64,000 bases of DNA from Mesorhizobium sp. WSM2240 (GTDB lineage Bacteria > Pseudomonadota > Alphaproteobacteria > Rhizobiales > Rhizobiaceae): the NCBI RefSeq assembly GCF_040438645.1, contig NZ_CP159253.1:5446501-5510500 (forward strand), read 5' to 3'. Below the pieces are notes generated by a model that was not told where the DNA came from, ran no database searches, and saw only the letters and a list, made by a program, of their open reading frames with translations. Within the stretch, counting starts at the first letter, position 1; every line of letters begins with the position of its first letter. Below are positions 1-9,399 of the stretch, in pieces. Position numbers and translations under genes: made by a program.

Positions 1-2
1 TG

Positions 3-689
3 CGCCACCACCCGTCATGGAGGCGGCTGATCGAGGAAGCGCGCAAATTGGGCGGCCCTTACGTCTTCCGCATGAACCTGAACCAGCAGTCGAGCGGCCA
101 TACCTGGGAGACGCACAAGGCGCTGATGAAGACCACGTCGCCGATCGTCGATTGCGGCGTCCACTATCTCGACGTGATGTGCCAGATCACCGATGCGAAC
201 CCGATCGAGGTCCGCGGCATGGGCTTGAGGCTGACCGACCAGATCGACCCGGCAATGTACAATTACGGCCATCTGCAGGTGCTGTTCGACGACGGCTCGG
301 TCGGCTGGTACGAGGCCGGCTGGGGGCCGATGATGTCGGAAACCGCCTTCTTCGTGAAGGACGTGATCTCGCCGAAGGGCTGCGTTTCGATCGTCATGAA
401 GGAAGGCGCGAAATCCGACGACATCGACACGCACACCAAAACCTCGGTGATCCGCGTGCATGAGGCGGTGACGGGCGCCGACGGGCGGTTTCTGCGCGCC
501 GATCAGGACCTGACGATGGCGGGCGAGCCGGGCCATCAGGAACTGTGCGACCGCGAGCAGGCTTTTCTCCTGAAAGCCATCCGCGAGGATCTCGATTTGA
601 CCCGCCACATGGATGACGCGGTGAAATCGCTCCGCGTCTGCCTGGCAGCGGACGAAAGCGTTCGCACCGGCCGCGCTGTCACCCTTTAG
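3..689 (+). CDS. Gfo/Idh/MocA-family oxidoreductase, C-terminal part (5' end outside window)
   Basis: The frame is open from the first complete codon at base 3, so the Rossmann NAD(P)-binding domain lies upstream of the window and only the C-terminal half is seen. The string GVHYLDVM fits the GxHxxD catalytic region of Gfo/Idh/MocA dehydrogenases, and the following beta-rich stretch (YNYGHLQVLFDDGSVGWYEAG) fits the C-terminal sheet of that family. These enzymes oxidise or epimerise sugars and inositols with NAD(P). The next gene is a sugar-type ABC ATPase 18 bases downstream, so this is probably the end of a carbohydrate operon. The substrate cannot be told. Confidence 0.85.
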   Translation, partial: RHHPSWRRLIEEARKLGGPYVFRMNLNQQSSGHTWETHKALMKTTSPIVDCGVHYLDVMCQITDANPIEVRGMGLRLTDQIDPAMYNYGHLQVLFDDGSVGWYEAGWGPMMSETAFFVKDVISPKGCVSIVMKEGAKSDDIDTHTKTSVIRVHEAVTGADGRFLRADQDLTMAGEPGHQELCDREQAFLLKAIREDLDLTRHMDDAVKSLRVCLAADESVRTGRAVTL

Positions 690-707
690 AACTGGATCGG
701 ATTAGCC

Positions 708-1706
708 GTGGGCTCGCTGAAAATCGAAAACATCAAGAAATCCTTTGGCGCGGTCGAGGTCCTGAAAGGCATCGACCTCGAAGTGAAGGACGGCGAGTTC
801 GTCGTCTTCGTCGGCCCGTCAGGCTGCGGCAAGTCCACGCTGCTCCGCATCATTGCGGGGCTCGAGGATTTGACCTCAGGCGGAGTGCTGATCGACGGCG
901 TCAATGTCGGCAACGTGCCGCCGGCCAAGCGCGGCATCGCCATGGTGTTCCAGACCTATGCGCTCTACCCGCATTTGACCGTGAAGAACAATATGAGCCT
1001 TGGCCTCAAGCAGGCCGGCGCACCGGCCGACGAGATCGCGCGTCGCGTCGGCGTCGCCTCGTCGATGCTATCGCTCGAGCCCTATCTCGAGCGCCGGCCT
1101 GCTGAACTCTCCGGCGGCCAGCGCCAGCGTGTCGCGATCGGCCGGGCAGTGGTGCGCGAACCCAAGCTTTTCCTGTTCGACGAGCCGCTGTCGAACCTCG
1201 ACGCGGCGCTGCGCGTCAACACTAGGCTGGAGATCGCCCAGCTTCACCGCCGGCTCGCCGCGACCATGATTTACGTTACCCATGACCAAGTCGAGGCGAT
1301 GACCCTGGCCGACAAGATCGTCGTGCTCAACAACGGCCAGATCGAGCAGGTCGGCGCGCCGATGGAGCTATACAATTCGCCGGCAAACGAATTCGTGGCC
1401 GGCTTCATCGGCTCGCCCAAGATGAACTTCATCGACGGTGCGCGCCTTGGCGAGACTGCAAAAACCCTCGGCGTCCGCCCCGAACACATCACCGTCGACC
1501 CCAATGCCGGCACCTGGAAAGGCACCGTCATCCATGCCGAACATCTCGGCGCCGACACCAACCTCTATATCGACACGGAAAAAGCCGGCCTGCTGACGGT
1601 GCGTATTTTCGGCGTCTACGATGCGGAGCCGGGCGCAGCGATCTATGCCACGCCCGATCCGGCCAGAACCTATCGCTTCGGCGCGGACGGCCGCACGCTG
1701 GCTTGA
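708..1706 (+). CDS. MalK/UgpC-type sugar ABC transporter ATP-binding protein
   Basis: 332 residues, the usual length for the MalK/UgpC/SmoK class. Walker A (GPSGCGKST) lies near residue 37, the signature ([14 protein letters not shown]) near 135, Walker B ([12 protein letters not shown]) near 155 and the switch histidine in [16 protein letters not shown]. The C-terminal TOBE/OB region carries the family signature GVRPEHI. It energises uptake of a carbohydrate through permeases that must be encoded upstream of the window. The start is GTG at 708, giving [14 protein letters not shown]. It is very similar in layout to smoK at 22338 and aglK at 46384. Substrate unknown. Confidence 0.93.
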   Translation: MGSLKIENIKKSFGAVEVLKGIDLEVKDGEFVVFVGPSGCGKSTLLRIIAGLEDLTSGGVLIDGVNVGNVPPAKRGIAMVFQTYALYPHLTVKNNMSLGLKQAGAPADEIARRVGVASSMLSLEPYLERRPAELSGGQRQRVAIGRAVVREPKLFLFDEPLSNLDAALRVNTRLEIAQLHRRLAATMIYVTHDQVEAMTLADKIVVLNNGQIEQVGAPMELYNSPANEFVAGFIGSPKMNFIDGARLGETAKTLGVRPEHITVDPNAGTWKGTVIHAEHLGADTNLYIDTEKAGLLTVRIFGVYDAEPGAAIYATPDPARTYRFGADGRTLA

Positions 1707-1759
1707 AAGCGGGCCTTGTTCATCGCATCGTCTGAATCGCAAGAACCACGAGGACGAGG

Positions 1760-2989
1760 ATGGACCACGCCAAGATTGCCGGCATAGCTGACTGGATCGT
1801 TCGGCGCGGTCTGGCTGGCGACGACGAGACGAGCCTGTTGCAGGGATTCTGCACGCGCTGCGTCGATGCGGGTCTCGGAATTTCGGATGGGACGGCGATC
1901 ATCGATACGCTGCATCCGGTTTATGAGGGACGCGTCTTCTTCTGGAGCGGCGACAATCCTCTCGATGCCCGCGTGACGGAATACGAGCCGACCGCAGCAA
2001 GCGGCAACGAAGAAAGCTGGCGTAGAAGCCCATTCTACCATCTCCTTCAAAGCGGCGACGACGAGCTGCGTTGTCGCATCGAATTGGGCGAAACAGGCGG
2101 GTTCCCGATCCTGGAAGAGTTGACGCAGAAAGGCCAGACCGACTATTTCGCGATGATCCAGCGCTTCAACCGCGAGGCGGCCATCGGCGAGATGGACTGC
2201 TTCATGTCGCGCTGGTCTACATCCCGAGCCGGTGGGTTCAGCAATGCCGATCTCGACGCGCTGCGCAGGCTGGCGCCGGCGCTCGGTCTGGCGATCAAGT
2301 CGACGTCGCTGGCGCGGGTCGCGGAATCGCTGGTCGAAGCCTATCTCGGCCGCGACGCCGGTCGGCGCGTGCTCCAGGGCCGGATGTCGCGCGGCGTGGT
2401 CGAGAAGATAAACGCCGTACTTTGGTTCTCGGACATGCAGGGCTACACCGCCCTTTCTGAAAGCATCGCCTCCGACCAGTTGATCCCGCTCTTGGACGAT
2501 TATGCCGAGGCGGTCATTTCAGCCGTTCATGGAGCTGGTGGCGACGTGCTCAAGCTTATCGGCGACGGCACGCTCGCGATCTTCACGGCCGACGATCCCG
2601 AGGAGGCCTGCCGCTCGGCGCTGCGGGCCGAGGCGGATCTGAGGCTGCGGTTGGTAGATCTGAACCGGCGCCGCGAAGCAGAAGGAACACCGACCACCTC
2701 GATCTATCTCGGGCTGCATATAGGCGATGTCTTTTACGGCAACATCGGCAGCAAGGACCGCCTCGACTTCACCGTCGTCGGCCAGGCGGTGAACGAGGTA
2801 AGCCGCATCGCCTCGATGTGCAGTTCGGCCGATCGATACGTTCTTTTTTCAGCCGCATTCCGCGAGTCGCTGCCCGAGGCGGAGGGGGCAAAGCTCGTCT
2901 CTGTCGGCCGCTACGCATTGCGCGGTGTCGGTCGCGCCCAGGAATTGTTCACGCTCGATCCGGAACTGGCAATTTTTCCGCTCCCTTGA
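1760..2989 (+). CDS. Soluble class III adenylate/guanylate cyclase
   Basis: 409 residues without a signal peptide or membrane segment, so cytosolic. The N-terminal ~210 residues resemble the unnamed sensory region seen in many rhizobial cyclases. The C-terminal half is the cyclase domain: VLWFSDMQGYTALSES holds the first metal aspartate, GGDVLKLIGDGTLAIF holds the substrate-specifying lysine and the second metal aspartate, and FTVVGQAVNEVSRI holds the transition-state asparagine and arginine. The position that is Asp in mammalian-type enzymes is Thr here (in FTVVG), as in class IIIb cyclases. Catalytic residues look complete, so it is probably active on ATP. It stands alone between two catabolic clusters, 53 bases after the ATPase gene. 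Confidence 0.9.
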   Translation: MDHAKIAGIADWIVRRGLAGDDETSLLQGFCTRCVDAGLGISDGTAIIDTLHPVYEGRVFFWSGDNPLDARVTEYEPTAASGNEESWRRSPFYHLLQSGDDELRCRIELGETGGFPILEELTQKGQTDYFAMIQRFNREAAIGEMDCFMSRWSTSRAGGFSNADLDALRRLAPALGLAIKSTSLARVAESLVEAYLGRDAGRRVLQGRMSRGVVEKINAVLWFSDMQGYTALSESIASDQLIPLLDDYAEAVISAVHGAGGDVLKLIGDGTLAIFTADDPEEACRSALRAEADLRLRLVDLNRRREAEGTPTTSIYLGLHIGDVFYGNIGSKDRLDFTVVGQAVNEVSRIASMCSSADRYVLFSAAFRESLPEAEGAKLVSVGRYALRGVGRAQELFTLDPELAIFPLP

Positions 2990-3104
2990 GGGAGGGTGCC
3001 GAGCGAAGCGAGGCGGGCGGGTCGGTGCGGCAGCGCTCGCCTATTTGCGCCGCCAGAAGACACGCCTCGCGCTGCCAGCCCGGGGAGGGAGGCGCCTCGC
3101 AATA

Positions 3105-3950
3105 CTACCCGTCGGCGCGAACCAGCTGGCGCTGCGATCCGAGCCCCTCGATGCCGAGTTCCACCACGTCTCCGGCCTTCAGGTAGCGCGGCGGCTTCAT
3201 GCCCATGCCGACGCCGGGCGGCGTGCCGGTAGAGATGATGTCGCCGGGCATCAGGGACATGAACTGGCTGAGATAAGAGACCAGATACGACGCCCCGAAG
3301 ACCATGGTCCTGGTCGAGCCGTCCTGCATGAATTCGCCATTGACCGTCAGCCACATCTTCAGGTTTTGCGGGTCGGGAACCTCGTCCTTGGTCACCAGCC
3401 AAGGTCCTGTCGGGCCGAACGTGTCGCAGCTCTTGCCCTTGGTCCACTGGCCCGAGCGCTCGATCTGGAAGGCGCGCTCGCTGACATCGTGGACGACGCA
3501 GTAGCCGGCGACGTAATCCAAGGCCTCGGCCTCGGAGACGTATTTCGCTTGCCTGCCGATGACGATGCCGAGTTCGACCTCCCAGTCGGTCTTTTCCGAC
3601 CCGCGCGGGATCAGAAGATCGTCATTGGGACCGACGATCGCCGACGTGGCCTTCATGAAGATGATCGGCTCCGGAGGAACGGTCGCGCCCGTCTCTGCGG
3701 CGTGATCGGAATAGTTGAGGCCGATGCAGATGAATTTGCCGGTGCCCGTCACGCAGGGGCCGATCCGAGGACTGCCGTCGACCGGCGGCAGCGTTGCCGG
3801 ATCGATGCGGGCCATGTCCGCAAGCGATCGTGGATCGAGCGCCGATCCGCCTATGTCGGCCACATGCGCCGACATATCACGGATCTTTCCATCCGCGCCG
3901 ACCACGCCCGGCCGTTCGCTGCCGGCCTCTCCATATCGAACCAGTTTCAC
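3105..3950 (-). CDS. Fumarylacetoacetate-hydrolase-family enzyme, probable 2,4-diketo-3-deoxy-L-fuconate/rhamnonate hydrolase
   Basis: 281 residues with the FAH fold: a short N-terminal segment (MKLVRYGEAGSERPGV), GLNYSDHAAETG near residue 78, the metal ligands in WEVELGIVIG and VHDVSERAFQ, and the C-terminal STGTPPGVGMG loop. Proteins of this size with an N-terminus of the form MKLxRYG often belong to the branch that cleaves 2,4-diketo-3-deoxy-L-rhamnonate or -fuconate to pyruvate and L-lactate; the branch is often mislabelled ureidoglycolate lyase. The SDR 20 bases upstream and the divergent lactonase support this. The exact sugar is inferred, not shown. Confidence 0.85.
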   Translation of the reverse strand: MKLVRYGEAGSERPGVVGADGKIRDMSAHVADIGGSALDPRSLADMARIDPATLPPVDGSPRIGPCVTGTGKFICIGLNYSDHAAETGATVPPEPIIFMKATSAIVGPNDDLLIPRGSEKTDWEVELGIVIGRQAKYVSEAEALDYVAGYCVVHDVSERAFQIERSGQWTKGKSCDTFGPTGPWLVTKDEVPDPQNLKMWLTVNGEFMQDGSTRTMVFGASYLVSYLSQFMSLMPGDIISTGTPPGVGMGMKPPRYLKAGDVVELGIEGLGSQRQLVRADG

Positions 3951-3970
3951 ATCGAACTCCTTGAGAAAGA

Positions 3971-4711
3971 TCAGATCGCCATGCCGCCATCGATGGCATA
4001 GGCTTGGCCGGTCGTATAGGTCGCGCCGGCGAGATAGACGGCGAGGTCGGCTATTTCCTCGGGCGTGCCGAGGCGGCCCATAGGCTGGCGCGCGATGAAG
4101 GCGGCGCGCGCGGCCTCATAGTCGCCCTGCGCCCGCATGCGGTCCTCCAGCGAGGGGCTTTCGACCGTTCCCGGGCAGATGGCGTTGCAGCGTATGCCCT
4201 GGCCGACGAAGTCCGCGGCGACCGATTTGGTCAGGCCGATCACCGCCGCTTTCGTGGTGGAGTAGGCGAAGCGGTTCGGAACGCCTTTGATGCTGGAAGC
4301 GACCGAAGCCATGTTGATGATGGCGCCGCCGCCGCGCGCGATCATGCCGGGCAGCACGGCGCGAATGGTTCTCACCATCGATTTCACATTGAGGTCGAAG
4401 GCGAAATCGAGGTCGCCCTCTTTCATGTCGAGGATCGTGCCGGCATGGACGAAGCCGGCGCAGTTGAACAGCACGTCGACCGGGCCGATAGCGGCCAAGG
4501 CATTGGCGACCGTCGCATCGTCGAGAACGTCGAGCCTTTGCACCGAAAGCCCGCCCTCGCGGCCAAGTTCGGCAAGCAGCTTCTCATTGATGTCGGTCGC
4601 ATGCACGGTCGCGCCGGCGCGCGCGAAGGCGAGCGCGGTCGCCCGGCCGATGCCTTGCGCCGCCGCAGTGACCAGAACCGTCTTGCCCGCCAGATTTCCC
4701 GTCATCGCCAT
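3971..4711 (-). CDS. SDR-family dehydrogenase, probable 2-keto-3-deoxy-L-fuconate/rhamnonate dehydrogenase
   Basis: 247 residues from the ATG at 4711, which follows an AGGAGAGG ribosome binding site. The open frame continues upstream to 4834 but that extension is Pro/Thr-rich and not family-like. The NAD-binding motif is TAAAQGIGRA, the NAG-type motif is NCAGFV, and the catalytic set is Ser in MASVASS followed by YSTTK. The C-terminus (TGQAYAIDGGMAI) is typical. It probably oxidises the 4-hydroxyl of a 2-keto-3-deoxy sugar acid to feed the FAH hydrolase 20 bases downstream. A second in-frame ATG at 4705 is possible. Confidence 0.87.
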   Translation of the reverse strand: MAMTGNLAGKTVLVTAAAQGIGRATALAFARAGATVHATDINEKLLAELGREGGLSVQRLDVLDDATVANALAAIGPVDVLFNCAGFVHAGTILDMKEGDLDFAFDLNVKSMVRTIRAVLPGMIARGGGAIINMASVASSIKGVPNRFAYSTTKAAVIGLTKSVAADFVGQGIRCNAICPGTVESPSLEDRMRAQGDYEAARAAFIARQPMGRLGTPEEIADLAVYLAGATYTTGQAYAIDGGMAI

Positions 4712-4908
4712 TTCCTCTCCTGGCGCAGTCGTAGGTTTGCACGCCGGATTCGTCAACGCGGCCAGCACGCGGAGAGGAGCGCCTGGCGGCGAACGTGTCT
4801 GTTTATCGGTAAAGAACAGCTTTTTTGCCGTCAAGCCTGAGTGAGGCTTGCGGTGCGGCTTTCCTCGTCTATGAATTTGGCCGGTCCTGGGGAGAACGGG
4901 AGAGAGCC

Positions 4909-5781
4909 ATGCTGGTCGACACGCATCTTCACATCATCAACAGATCGCGCCTCAGCTATCCGTGGCTTGCCGAGGTTCCGGCGCTCGACCGCGACTTCCT
5001 CTATGCCGAGTACAAGCGCCAGGCGCTGCGCGCCGGCATCTCCGACGCTATCCACATGGAAGTGGATGTAGCGCCTGACCAGATCGAGGCGGAAATCGCC
5101 TTTGCCGACGAACAATCGCGGCAGCCGGAGAGCCTGATCCGTGGTTGCATCGCCGCCTGCCGGCCGGAGGAGCCGGGCTTTGCCGCTCTTCTCGAGCGGC
5201 ATCTCGCCGATCCGTTCGTCCTGGGTTTCCGCCGTCTCATCAACCCGCTGCCGGACGGCGTTTCCGACAACAACATCTTCGTTGAGAACATCCGCCGCCT
5301 CGCCGGAACAAGGCTGACTTTCGACGCGCATGTCCACGGCCATCAGTTGCCGCGGGCGATGGCGCTTGCCGACGCGGCGCGGGAGGTGCGCTTCATCCTC
5401 GATCATTGTGGCGTGCCGGACATTCGCGGCGGCGATTTTTCTGCCTGGCGGGAAGGCATCACGGATCTCGCGAGGCGGGAGAATGTCACCGCAAAGATTT
5501 CCGGCATCGTCGCCTATGCCGATCCCGACGGCTGGACGGTCGAGACGCTGCGACCCTATGTCGAGCACATCATCGAGAGCTTCGGCTGGGACCGCGTGGT
5601 GTGGGGCAGCGACTGGCCCGTCTGTACGCTGGGCGGCGGCTTGCTTGCCTGGACAAGTGCCACCCATGCGCTGCTTTCAGGCTGCTCCAACGGGGAGCGC
5701 GAGAAACTGTTTTGGCGAAATGCCGACCGGATCTGGCGGCTGGGGCTGGGGCGAAGATGGAATAGCGCCCGGGCGCCTTAA
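4909..5781 (+). CDS. Amidohydrolase family 2, probable L-fuconolactonase/L-rhamnonolactonase
   Basis: 290 residues from the ATG at 4909, preceded by a purine-rich GGGAGAGAG site. The TIM-barrel metal motifs are clear: DTHLHI at residues 3-8, FDAHVHGHQLPR near 142, ILDHCGVPDI near 163 and VVWGSDWPVC near 230 with the catalytic aspartate. This is the layout of the sugar-lactone hydrolases of COG3618. It is divergent from the SDR/FAH pair across a 197-base promoter gap, so the three form a likely pathway cluster. The sugar dehydrogenase and the acid dehydratase that would complete it are not in the window. The 3' end overlaps the convergent aldehyde dehydrogenase gene by four bases. Confidence 0.86.
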   Translation: MLVDTHLHIINRSRLSYPWLAEVPALDRDFLYAEYKRQALRAGISDAIHMEVDVAPDQIEAEIAFADEQSRQPESLIRGCIAACRPEEPGFAALLERHLADPFVLGFRRLINPLPDGVSDNNIFVENIRRLAGTRLTFDAHVHGHQLPRAMALADAAREVRFILDHCGVPDIRGGDFSAWREGITDLARRENVTAKISGIVAYADPDGWTVETLRPYVEHIIESFGWDRVVWGSDWPVCTLGGGLLAWTSATHALLSGCSNGEREKLFWRNADRIWRLGLGRRWNSARAP

Positions 5782-8156
5782 TCCCCGTAAGGCACCCAGA
5801 CGTTCTTCACCTCGACAGCCCGCCTCAGAAACGCATCCCCCGCAACAAGATCGGACGTCCAGTCGACGGAGCGGCCATTGCTGGTCCAGACCCGCTTGAG
5901 ATTGCCGATAGATTCGGCTTCGGCCGACTTGCAGACATCGGAATCGGCGACGATCCACAGCCCGTCGACATCGTCGTGCCTGGCCAGCACGCCGGCCAGT
6001 TCGGCGGTTTTGCCGGTCACGATGTTGATAGCACCGGCAGGCACGTCGGAATATTCGATGACCTGATAGAGGTCGGTCGCAAGCAGCGGATATTTCTGGC
6101 TCGGAACGGCCACCACTGTATTGCCCATGGCGAGCGCGGGAGCGATCAGCGAAATCAGGCCGAGCAGCGGCGCTTCGTCGTCGGCCGCGATGCCGATCAC
6201 CCCGACCGGCTCATGCAGCGCCAGAGTGACGGCGCGAGCCGGCGGCGCATGCACCCGCCCTTCGAACTTGTCCGCCATGCCGGCGAACGAGAAGAGCCGC
6301 TCGATCGACAGTTCCACCTCTTCGCGTGCGGCTTTGGCGCTCGCGCCGGTCAACTGAACCAGCCTTGCCGCAAATTCGTCGGCGCGGCCGGAAAGATTTT
6401 CGGCCAGGAAATAGAGCACTTGGCTTCGGTTGTAGCCGGTCGCCTCGGCCCAGGCTTTCGCTCCCCGCGCCGCCGAAACCGCATCGCGGATGTCCTTGCG
6501 GTTGCCAAGCCCGACTTCGCCGGCGAGCTTTCCCTTTCGGTCGGCGACGGCCAGCGAATAATTGCCGTCGGGCCGCACCTGTTTGCCGCCGATGAACAGC
6601 TTTGCCGTGCGGTCGATGCCGAGACCTTCGCCATCGGCGCGTTCGCTGGCTGTAGTAGGCGCAGCGGCCGGCTTGATCGGCGCACCGAGCGGCAGCTTGG
6701 CTACCAGATATTCGTGCATGCCCTCGCGGCCGCCCTCGCGTCCAAAGCCGCTCTCGCGATAGCCGCCGAAGCCGCAGGCGGCGTCGAACATGTTGGTGCC
6801 GTTGATCCAGACGACGCCGGCCTTGAGCTGCGGCGCCGCGTGCAGCGCGAGGTTGATGTTCTCGCTCCACACCGATGCGGCAAGGCCGTAGCGCGTGTTG
6901 TTGGCAAGTTCGATCGCCTCTTCCGTCGTGCGGAAGGTCATGGCCGCCAGCACCGGGCCGAACACTTCCTCCTGCGCCAATATGTTGGCCGGCGCGACGC
7001 CGGTTGCGAGCGTCGGCAGGTGGAAATAGCCTGTCGACGGCAGCGCACAGTCCGGCTGCCAGCATTCCGCGCCCTGGCTGGCGCCCTGGGCGACCAGGCC
7101 GCGCACGCGGTCGAGCTGCGTCTTGTCGACGAGCGGGCCGATGTCGGTGTTCTTGTCGAGCGGGCTGCCTAGGCGCAGCCGAGCCATCCGGGTCTTGACC
7201 TTGGCGACAAAAGCTTCGGCGACGCCCTCCTGCACCAGCAGCCGCGAGCCGGCGCAGCAGACCTGGCCCTGGTTGAACCAGATGCCGTCGACCAGGCCCT
7301 CGACCGCGCTGTCGAGATCGGCGTCCTCAAAGACGATGAAGGCCGATTTGCCGCCGAGCTCCAGAGATATCTTTTTGCCCGACCCGGCGGTCGCCTTGCG
7401 GATGATTTTTCCCACCTCGGACGAGCCGGTGAAGGCGATCTTCTGCACCCCGGAATGGTTGACGATGGCAGCGCCCGCATCCGGGCCGCCAGGCAATATG
7501 TTGACGACGCCCTTCGGCACGCCAGCGCGCTCGCAGATATCGGCGAACAGGATGGCCGTCAGCGGCGTGAACTCGGCCGGCTTCAGCACGACAGTGCAGC
7601 CGGCGGCCAGCGCCGGCGCAATCTTCCAGGCAAGCATCAGCAGCGGGAAATTCCACGGGATGATCTGGCCCACGACGCCGACGGGCTTGTGATCGGGAAA
7701 TTCCCTATCCAGCGACTGCGCCCAGCCGGCATGGTGGATGAAATGGCGGATCGCCAGCGGCACGTCGATGTCGCGGCTCTCGCGGATCGGCTTGCCATTG
7801 TCGATCGATTCCAGCACGGCGAACAGCCGCTGATGGCGCTGCATGGCGCGGCCGATCGCGTAAAGCACCTTGGCTCGGCTGTAGCCGGAGCTTGCGCTCC
7901 ATCTCGGCAGTGCCCTGGCTGCGGCCGCGACCGCCGCGTCGATATCGGCATCGCCCGCGTCCGAAACCTTCGCCAGCAGCTTGCCGGTGGCCGGATCGTT
8001 CGTGTCGAACGTCTTGCCGCCCGCAGCCGCCTTCCATTCGCCGCCGATGAAAAGCGATTTCGAAAAATCCCTGGCCGCCAGCCACGCATCGGCCTCGTTG
8101 CGGGACTCCGGCGCGGGAGCGTAATCCATCGCGTGGTAGCGTTCGAGGATGTTCAT
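5778..8156 (-). CDS. Bi-domain aldehyde dehydrogenase with degenerate second domain
   Basis: 792 residues, far longer than the ~480-500 of an ordinary aldehyde dehydrogenase. Residues ~30-495 are a complete ALDH: PWNFPLLM, FTGSSEVGK, the glutamate in LELGGK, and the catalytic cysteine in FNQGQVCCAGSR. Residues ~510-792 repeat the N-terminal ALDH half (LFIGGKQVRPDGNYSLAVAD, a proline-glycine turn in LHEPVGVIGI) but lack the ELGGK and GQxC motifs, so this half cannot be catalytic. It lies 25 bases downstream of deoC, suggesting it oxidises the acetaldehyde or other aldehyde released by the aldolase; this role is inferred from context. Confidence 0.9.
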   Translation of the reverse strand: MNILERYHAMDYAPAPESRNEADAWLAARDFSKSLFIGGEWKAAAGGKTFDTNDPATGKLLAKVSDAGDADIDAAVAAAARALPRWSASSGYSRAKVLYAIGRAMQRHQRLFAVLESIDNGKPIRESRDIDVPLAIRHFIHHAGWAQSLDREFPDHKPVGVVGQIIPWNFPLLMLAWKIAPALAAGCTVVLKPAEFTPLTAILFADICERAGVPKGVVNILPGGPDAGAAIVNHSGVQKIAFTGSSEVGKIIRKATAGSGKKISLELGGKSAFIVFEDADLDSAVEGLVDGIWFNQGQVCCAGSRLLVQEGVAEAFVAKVKTRMARLRLGSPLDKNTDIGPLVDKTQLDRVRGLVAQGASQGAECWQPDCALPSTGYFHLPTLATGVAPANILAQEEVFGPVLAAMTFRTTEEAIELANNTRYGLAASVWSENINLALHAAPQLKAGVVWINGTNMFDAACGFGGYRESGFGREGGREGMHEYLVAKLPLGAPIKPAAAPTTASERADGEGLGIDRTAKLFIGGKQVRPDGNYSLAVADRKGKLAGEVGLGNRKDIRDAVSAARGAKAWAEATGYNRSQVLYFLAENLSGRADEFAARLVQLTGASAKAAREEVELSIERLFSFAGMADKFEGRVHAPPARAVTLALHEPVGVIGIAADDEAPLLGLISLIAPALAMGNTVVAVPSQKYPLLATDLYQVIEYSDVPAGAINIVTGKTAELAGVLARHDDVDGLWIVADSDVCKSAEAESIGNLKRVWTSNGRSVDWTSDLVAGDAFLRRAVEVKNVWVPYGD

Positions 8157-8181
8157 GTCAGGTCTCCGAACCGCCCTAAGC

Positions 8182-9228
8182 CTAAGCCATCGCGTGTCTG
8201 TGATTGGCCGAGTAGCGCCCGGTCAGATGATGCTCGAGCTGCAGCTCTATGTCGGTGAGCAGGCTCGACGCGCCGAAGCGGAAAAGCTCCGGCTCCAGCC
8301 ACGGCCGGCCGAGTTCTTCCTTCATCAGCACCAGCCAGTCGAGCGATGCCTTCGCCGTCGAAATGCCGCCGGCCGGCTTGAAGCCGATGAGATAGCCGGT
8401 GTGCTCGAAATAAGCGCGGATCGACCGAACCATGGCCAGCCCCACCGGCAGCGTGGCGTTGACGCTTTCCTTGCCGGTCGAGGTCTTCACGAAATCCGCG
8501 CCGGCCATCATCGCCACCATCGATGCCAGCATGACATTGCGCAGGGTCGCGAGATCGCCCGTACCGAGGATCACCTTCAGGTGCGCATTCCCGCACGCCG
8601 CGCGGAACGCCACGATCTCGTCGTAAAGTTCCTGCCATTTGGCTCCGAACACCAGCCCGCGCGGGATGACCACGTCGATCTCGTCGGCACCGTCGGCGAC
8701 CGAAGCCTCGATTTCCGCAATCCGGGTCTTCAGCGGCGACAGCCCGTGCGGAAAGGCAGTCGAGACCGCGGCCACATTGATGCCCGTGCCCTTTACCGCG
8801 TCGGCGGCGGTGGCGACAAACGGGTGGTAGACGCAAACCGCAGCCGGCCGGATTTTCTGGTCTCCGAGGCCGAGCCCCTCGACGATGTCGGCCCGCAACG
8901 GGTTGATCGCCTTGGCGCAGAGCCGACGCACGCGCTCGTCGGTATCGTTGGAATTCAGTGTCGTAAGGTCCATCAGCGAGATCGACCGCAGCAGCCATGC
9001 CGCCTGGTTGTCTGCCTTGATCGAGCGGCGCTTGGTCAGGCTGGCGACACGGCGCTCCAGCGCCGAGCGGTTGACGTTGCGCATCGACTCCAGGAAGCCG
9101 AGATCGAGCTTCATGCCCGGATTGCGGGCAATGCCATGGGTCTCGGCTGGCGCGTTGGCCGCCACGCGCACGGGCAGCGCCGTAACCGGAGGAGCCTCCG
9201 CCTTCAAATCCGCCGCAGCCTTGGTCAT
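8182..9228 (-). CDS. deoC: Deoxyribose-phosphate aldolase family protein
   Basis: 348 residues, about 100 more than the short E. coli type, with an N-terminal extension rich in Ala/Pro. The Schiff-base lysine is in ADFVKTSTGKESVNA and the proton-relay lysine in IGFKPAGGIST; VNVAAVSTAFPHG and DEIDVVIPRG are also family features. The enzyme cleaves 2-deoxyribose 5-phosphate to glyceraldehyde 3-phosphate and acetaldehyde. It is the first gene of a two-gene operon with the bi-domain aldehyde dehydrogenase, 25 bases apart. Promoter elements should lie between 9229 and 9400, where a mosaic repeat also sits. Confidence 0.92.
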   Translation of the reverse strand: MTKAAADLKAEAPPVTALPVRVAANAPAETHGIARNPGMKLDLGFLESMRNVNRSALERRVASLTKRRSIKADNQAAWLLRSISLMDLTTLNSNDTDERVRRLCAKAINPLRADIVEGLGLGDQKIRPAAVCVYHPFVATAADAVKGTGINVAAVSTAFPHGLSPLKTRIAEIEASVADGADEIDVVIPRGLVFGAKWQELYDEIVAFRAACGNAHLKVILGTGDLATLRNVMLASMVAMMAGADFVKTSTGKESVNATLPVGLAMVRSIRAYFEHTGYLIGFKPAGGISTAKASLDWLVLMKEELGRPWLEPELFRFGASSLLTDIELQLEHHLTGRYSANHRHAMA

Positions 9229-9339
9229 GTGTGCCTGTCCTCGCGATCCCGGCCGAAGCCGCCCCTGTTCTACCCGCCATCATGGGCCGATATCAAGGAG
9301 AGGGATTGCGGCGCTGTCCGCAGCGTTGCCGTTTATCCC

Positions 9340-9384
9340 TTCTCCCCGTCTCTGTACGGGGAGAAGGTGCCGGCATGAGGGGCG
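9340..9384. repeat. RIME-like intergenic repeat element
   Basis: The core CTCCCCGTC...TACGGGGAG hairpin followed by AAGGTGCCGGCATGAGGGG is a variant of the element found at 20233, 21410, 24123 and 25860. It lies between deoC and the small WYL-like gene. Such mosaic elements are common between genes in rhizobia. Confidence 0.75.
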
Positions 9385-9399
9385 GCACTAACCTCGGGG

